NCBI RefSeq assembly: GCF_014856545.2
Contig: NZ_CP109811.1
Location: forward strand, 4,210,001-4,274,000
Direction: 5' to 3'
DNA: 64,000 bases
From: Mesobacillus jeotgali
GTDB lineage: Bacteria; Bacillota; Bacilli; Bacillales; Cytobacillaceae
Positions within the stretch are counted from its first letter, which is position 1. Each line of letters begins with the position of its first letter. The position numbers were made by a program, and so were the translations under genes. The notes beneath the pieces are model-generated. The model saw nothing but the letters and a program-made list of their open reading frames with translations, did not search any database and was not told where the DNA came from. Of this stretch, positions 60,991 to 64,000 are shown piece by piece.

Positions 60991-62133
60991 TCATAGATTC
61001 ATCGGAACCTGGATGATGACTAAAGTCCCTGTACCAATTTTCGAGTGGATGTTCAGTTCGCCATTTAGAAGCTCCACCCTTTCCCTGATTCCAAGGATGC
61101 CGAATGATTCTGGTTTGGCATCGTTGACATCAAAGCCTCGGCCATTGTCTTTTACCACTGCTATTACCAGGTCTCTTTTTATCTCCAGCTTAACCTGGAT
61201 AATCGTAGCATTGGCGTGCTTCAGCGCGTTTTGCACTGATTCCTGGATCATTCTGAACAGAGCGACTTCATAATTGGCAGGAAGTCTTTTATCCTCACCC
61301 ATATTGGAGAATTCTATTTTTGTCGTCTTATGATAGTCTTCGATTGTCTGTAAATATTTTTTGAGGGTAGGAACCAAACCTAAATCGTCAAGAGCCATTG
61401 GCCTCAAATCGTAAATGATTCTCCTGACCTCATATAGTGCCGAACGGACCATCTTTTTCATGTCTTTAATTTCTTTGATCGCTTCGCTTGCACTGCGCTC
61501 TTTATAGATTTTCTCGATAAGGTCCGACCGCATCATCACATTCGCCAGCATTTGTGCGGGCCCGTCATGGATCTCACGGGAAAGCCTTTTTCGCTCATCT
61601 TCCTGGGCTTCAATGATTTTCAGGCCAAAATCCTGCTTCTGCTTCGCCGTTTCCAGCGCCTCACCCATTTGCCTGATATCGCTCATCAAATAATTCATGA
61701 CGACGGTTATTTGCGAAACAAGGTGTTCAGCTTTTTCAATTGTTTCACTTAATCCTAGAAGCCTTCGTTCAAGATCATCCCGTTTCTCCCGAAGCTGTTT
61801 TTCTATCTGCCTGTTCAATGTCAAATCCATTTGCAGCTTATGAGCAACCTCATATGCCTCACGGACCTGCACTTCGGTATAATCCTTGAAATGCTTACTT
61901 ACTTCTGACAGCCTTTTTCTCGCTGCCCTTACCTGGGTATCAAGAAAGTCACCTTCATTGATTGTTTGGGCAACCTTTCGTTTAATTTCTCGCAATTCAT
62001 CTGTAATCGACTCATAATCCGAGCGGCATTCTTCGCCAATTCGAAAAATTTCGTCTTTACTTTCGCCAACAGTTTCAATCATTTTTTCAAGAATCATATC
62101 AAGAGCTTTAGAATCAAACATTTTAATAACCAT
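60991..62133 (-). CDS. degS: Sensor histidine kinase DegS
   Basis: 380 residues, cytoplasmic, with no membrane helix. A coiled-coil sensor region (about 25-175) precedes the HisKA_3 site REIHDGPAQML with His189, the same position as in B. subtilis DegS, and a HATPase domain with NALKHA, DNGRGF and GILGIRERV. It phosphorylates DegU. A GGGGGAG ribosome site precedes the ATG. Confidence 0.97.
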   Translation of the reverse strand: MVIKMFDSKALDMILEKMIETVGESKDEIFRIGEECRSDYESITDELREIKRKVAQTINEGDFLDTQVRAARKRLSEVSKHFKDYTEVQVREAYEVAHKLQMDLTLNRQIEKQLREKRDDLERRLLGLSETIEKAEHLVSQITVVMNYLMSDIRQMGEALETAKQKQDFGLKIIEAQEDERKRLSREIHDGPAQMLANVMMRSDLIEKIYKERSASEAIKEIKDMKKMVRSALYEVRRIIYDLRPMALDDLGLVPTLKKYLQTIEDYHKTTKIEFSNMGEDKRLPANYEVALFRMIQESVQNALKHANATIIQVKLEIKRDLVIAVVKDNGRGFDVNDAKPESFGILGIRERVELLNGELNIHSKIGTGTLVIIQVPMNL

Positions 62134-62555
62134 TTAAACTCCCCCATGGGTGGCACACATAGATATTTTATCGTGAAACATGGATGGTTACTAATTTCAA
62201 CAAGAAAATCATGCCAATTTTAATAAAAATCGTCATAAAGACACAGAATCAGATTACCATTCTAAGTCTTATATCCTATAATTTTAGGAAATAAACTCTT
62301 CTTTGAAAATTAAAACATTTTTCCAAAAATATTAATCGGAGCCTTTCCTATTGGTAGGACCACTAAACATTATAACATCCATACATATTTACTGTATTAA
62401 AGTTATATTACAATCATAAGACAGGAATTGTCCTATGATAAGCTGTAAACTTATAATGAATTGTAGCACTAAAAACTATTAACGAAAATAAGCACTGTGT
62501 CAAAATGACCATATAGAGTATTGGGAAATTTTTTAAAAGAGAGGAACGAACCTAA
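62134..62555. other. Divergent regulatory region between degS and yvyE
   Basis: About 420 bp of AT-rich DNA that must hold the degS and yvyE promoters. I could not assign hexamers with confidence and saw no repeat or RNA element. Confidence 0.4.
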
Positions 62556-63194
62556 TTGCTTCCAAATTACTATACAGTAAAAGGTTATGGAGAACATGAA
62601 ATCGAGATTCAAAAATCCCGGTTCATAGCATATATAGATAGAGCGGAGACAGAGGAAGAAGCCCAGGAGTTCATCCAGTCCATTAAGAAAAAACACTGGA
62701 ATGCCAATCATAATTGCTCTGCCTACATGATTGGCGAAAATGATCAGATCCAGAAGGCTAATGATGATGGAGAACCAAGCGGTACTGCAGGGGTACCAAT
62801 CCTTGAGGTTTTAAAAAAGAAGCATTTAAAGGATACGGTTGTGGTAATCACACGTTACTTCGGCGGCATCAAACTTGGAGCCGGCGGTTTGATTCGCGCA
62901 TACGGCAAGGCCACTTCCGAAGGTTTGTCAGCCACAGGAATCGTAGAGCGAAAGCTGATGCGAATCGTTCACACCACTGTTGAATACACCTGGCTTGGCA
63001 AAATCGAAAATGAGCTAAGATCATCCGTATATCAATTAAAAGAAATCCACTACCTGGATAAGGTGGAGATCGAAACATTCGTGGAAGAAGCACAGACAGA
63101 AACGTTCAAGGAATGGATGGTTGAACTGACGAGCGGACAGTGTGAATTGCGTGAAGGCGACATGCAATATTTAGAGGAGCCAGCTGCCGTTTAA
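62556..63194 (+). CDS. yvyE: YigZ/IMPACT family protein
   Basis: 212 residues from TTG at 62556, with GAGGAACG 9-10 nt upstream. An N-terminal UPF0029/IMPACT domain (1-about 125: KSRFIAYIDRAETEEEAQ, NCSAYMIG, DDGEPSGTAG, RYFGGIKLGAGGLIRAY) and a C-terminal DUF1949-like ferredoxin fold (about 140-205). The family is linked to ribosome or nucleotide binding, with no defined reaction. It diverges from degS as in B. subtilis. Confidence 0.94.
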   Translation: MLPNYYTVKGYGEHEIEIQKSRFIAYIDRAETEEEAQEFIQSIKKKHWNANHNCSAYMIGENDQIQKANDDGEPSGTAGVPILEVLKKKHLKDTVVVITRYFGGIKLGAGGLIRAYGKATSEGLSATGIVERKLMRIVHTTVEYTWLGKIENELRSSVYQLKEIHYLDKVEIETFVEEAQTETFKEWMVELTSGQCELREGDMQYLEEPAAV

Positions 63195-63298
63195 TCGGAT
63201 CTTTGAAAAATTCAATTTACGAAACATGATAAAAATTGTAGAATAAAATGTGGCTTACAAAAAAAGGTTGATTATTTTTTAACAAAAGGAGCTATCTT

Positions 63299-64000
63299 AT
63301 GTCTGTTGATAGACGTTCACTATTGAAAAAGCGCAAGAAACGAAGAAGAATCGTTTCCACCGTATTGTTTGTCGTGCTATTCACTGTCCTTACTGCAGGT
63401 GGATACGGAGCATTCTTATATAATAAAGCACAATCCGTCATTGATGATTCTTATAAACCGCTGGATCGCCAGTCAGATAAACGAGACAAACAAGTTAATC
63501 CGGATGTCGATAACATCTCCGTCCTGTTTGTCGGAATCGATGACAGCGAAGCACGTAATTTCGAGTCCGCATCGCGTACTGATGCATTGATGCTGGCAAC
63601 ACTTAATGAAAAAGACAAATCCATCAAGCTGTTAAGCATCCCTCGTGACTCGCTTGTCTATATCCCAAGCAAGGGCTATGAGGATAAAATCAACCACGCG
63701 TATGGTAAAGGCGGCATTACTTCTACTATTGAAACGGTCGAAGAACTGCTCGATGTACCGGTTGACTATTATGTCCAAATGAATTTTGAAGCATTCATTG
63801 ATGTCGTTGATGCCCTGGATGGCATTGAAGTTGAAGTCCCATTTGAATTACATGAAAAAGACTCAACTGACCGTAATGGTGCGGTTTACTTGAAACCTGG
63901 ACTCCAAACCCTTGATGGTGAGGAAGCATTGGCACTGGCACGCACAAGAAAGCTCGATAACGATATCGAACGCGGCAAACGACAGCAGGAAATTCTTAAA
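63299..64000 (+). CDS. LytR-CpsA-Psr family cell-wall glycopolymer ligase, partial (3' end outside window)
   Basis: 234 codons are visible from ATG at 63299 (AAAGGAG upstream). A basic cytoplasmic start (KKRKKRRR) and one membrane anchor (about 20-40) precede the extracellular LCP domain with FVGIDDSEARNF, SRTDALMLATLN, SIPRDS (catalytic Arg/Asp region) and ALARTRKLDNDIERGKRQQE. These enzymes attach teichoic acids to peptidoglycan. The position after yvyE corresponds to tagV (yvhJ) of B. subtilis. Confidence 0.93.
   Translation, partial: MSVDRRSLLKKRKKRRRIVSTVLFVVLFTVLTAGGYGAFLYNKAQSVIDDSYKPLDRQSDKRDKQVNPDVDNISVLFVGIDDSEARNFESASRTDALMLATLNEKDKSIKLLSIPRDSLVYIPSKGYEDKINHAYGKGGITSTIETVEELLDVPVDYYVQMNFEAFIDVVDALDGIEVEVPFELHEKDSTDRNGAVYLKPGLQTLDGEEALALARTRKLDNDIERGKRQQEILK

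Noticed and set aside
1..64000. tRNA, rRNA, known riboswitches or prophage genes
   Set aside because: None recognised. The metal transporter leaders show protein-operator motifs and no conserved riboswitch core.

Overview
The window looks like chromosomal DNA of an endospore-forming, motile, low-to-mid GC Bacillaceae (Bacillus / Mesobacillus-like). The evidence is the gene order from the YitT-family gene through ftsEX, prfB, secA, hpf, fliTSD, hag, csrA, fliW, flgLK, flgM, comF, degV and degSU to yvyE and an LCP gene. This follows the Bacillus subtilis order closely, and the window also carries Sda, SigD-type promoters, competence genes and an LtaS-type enzyme. Most genes are on the minus strand. 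The species assignment is inference.

Left part (1-18.1 kb): respiration and metal homeostasis. The aa3 quinol oxidase genes qoxA-qoxB (qoxB cut by the window edge) diverge from a SCO copper chaperone. Next come feoA with a FeoB split into two translationally coupled proteins, a ZIP importer with a CzrA-type ArsR repressor, three different cation diffusion facilitators, a CopC/CopD/FixH-like copper cluster ending in an unlisted 55-residue membrane protein, cadC-cadA-methyltransferase, and the disulfide pair bdbD-bdbC. Three identical CadC operators (ATTCAAA-N6-TTTGAAT) sit on the cadC and bdbD promoters. A second motif (about TGAATATATGNNCA) recurs at feoA, czcD, the copper operon and the qoxA/SCO interval. 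cadA has an in-frame TGA exactly where the first Cys of its CxxC metal site belongs, followed by a hairpin that fits a bacterial SECIS element. This is either a selenoprotein or a nonsense mutation.

Middle part (18.1-36 kb): mostly core genes. These are ltaS, a CwlO-like hydrolase with its activator ftsEX, cytochrome c-551, a YitT-family protein, prfB (with its programmed frameshift), secA, a DUF1028 protein and long hpf. Two less ordinary genes are inserted between the YitT gene and prfB: an 860-residue CoA-disulfide reductase/rhodanese/TusA/DsrE fusion, and a NERD-domain protein bracketed by GTGCAATTA repeats and a 133-bp tandem repeat.

Right part (36-64 kb): late flagellar genes, competence and two-component regulation. 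An accessory flagellar block (FliK-like, FlhB C-terminal-like, second FliS, 621-residue flagellin, YaaR-like) has its own SigD promoter. An AT-rich pair of glycosyltransferases lies directly downstream of a second, short flagellin that has a SigD promoter and a CsrA-type leader hairpin. After the comF operon come a cluster of four perfect DnaA boxes, degV, a MITE-like repeat, a small sda gene that appears to start with ATT, degU-degS, yvyE and the start of an LCP cell-wall ligase.
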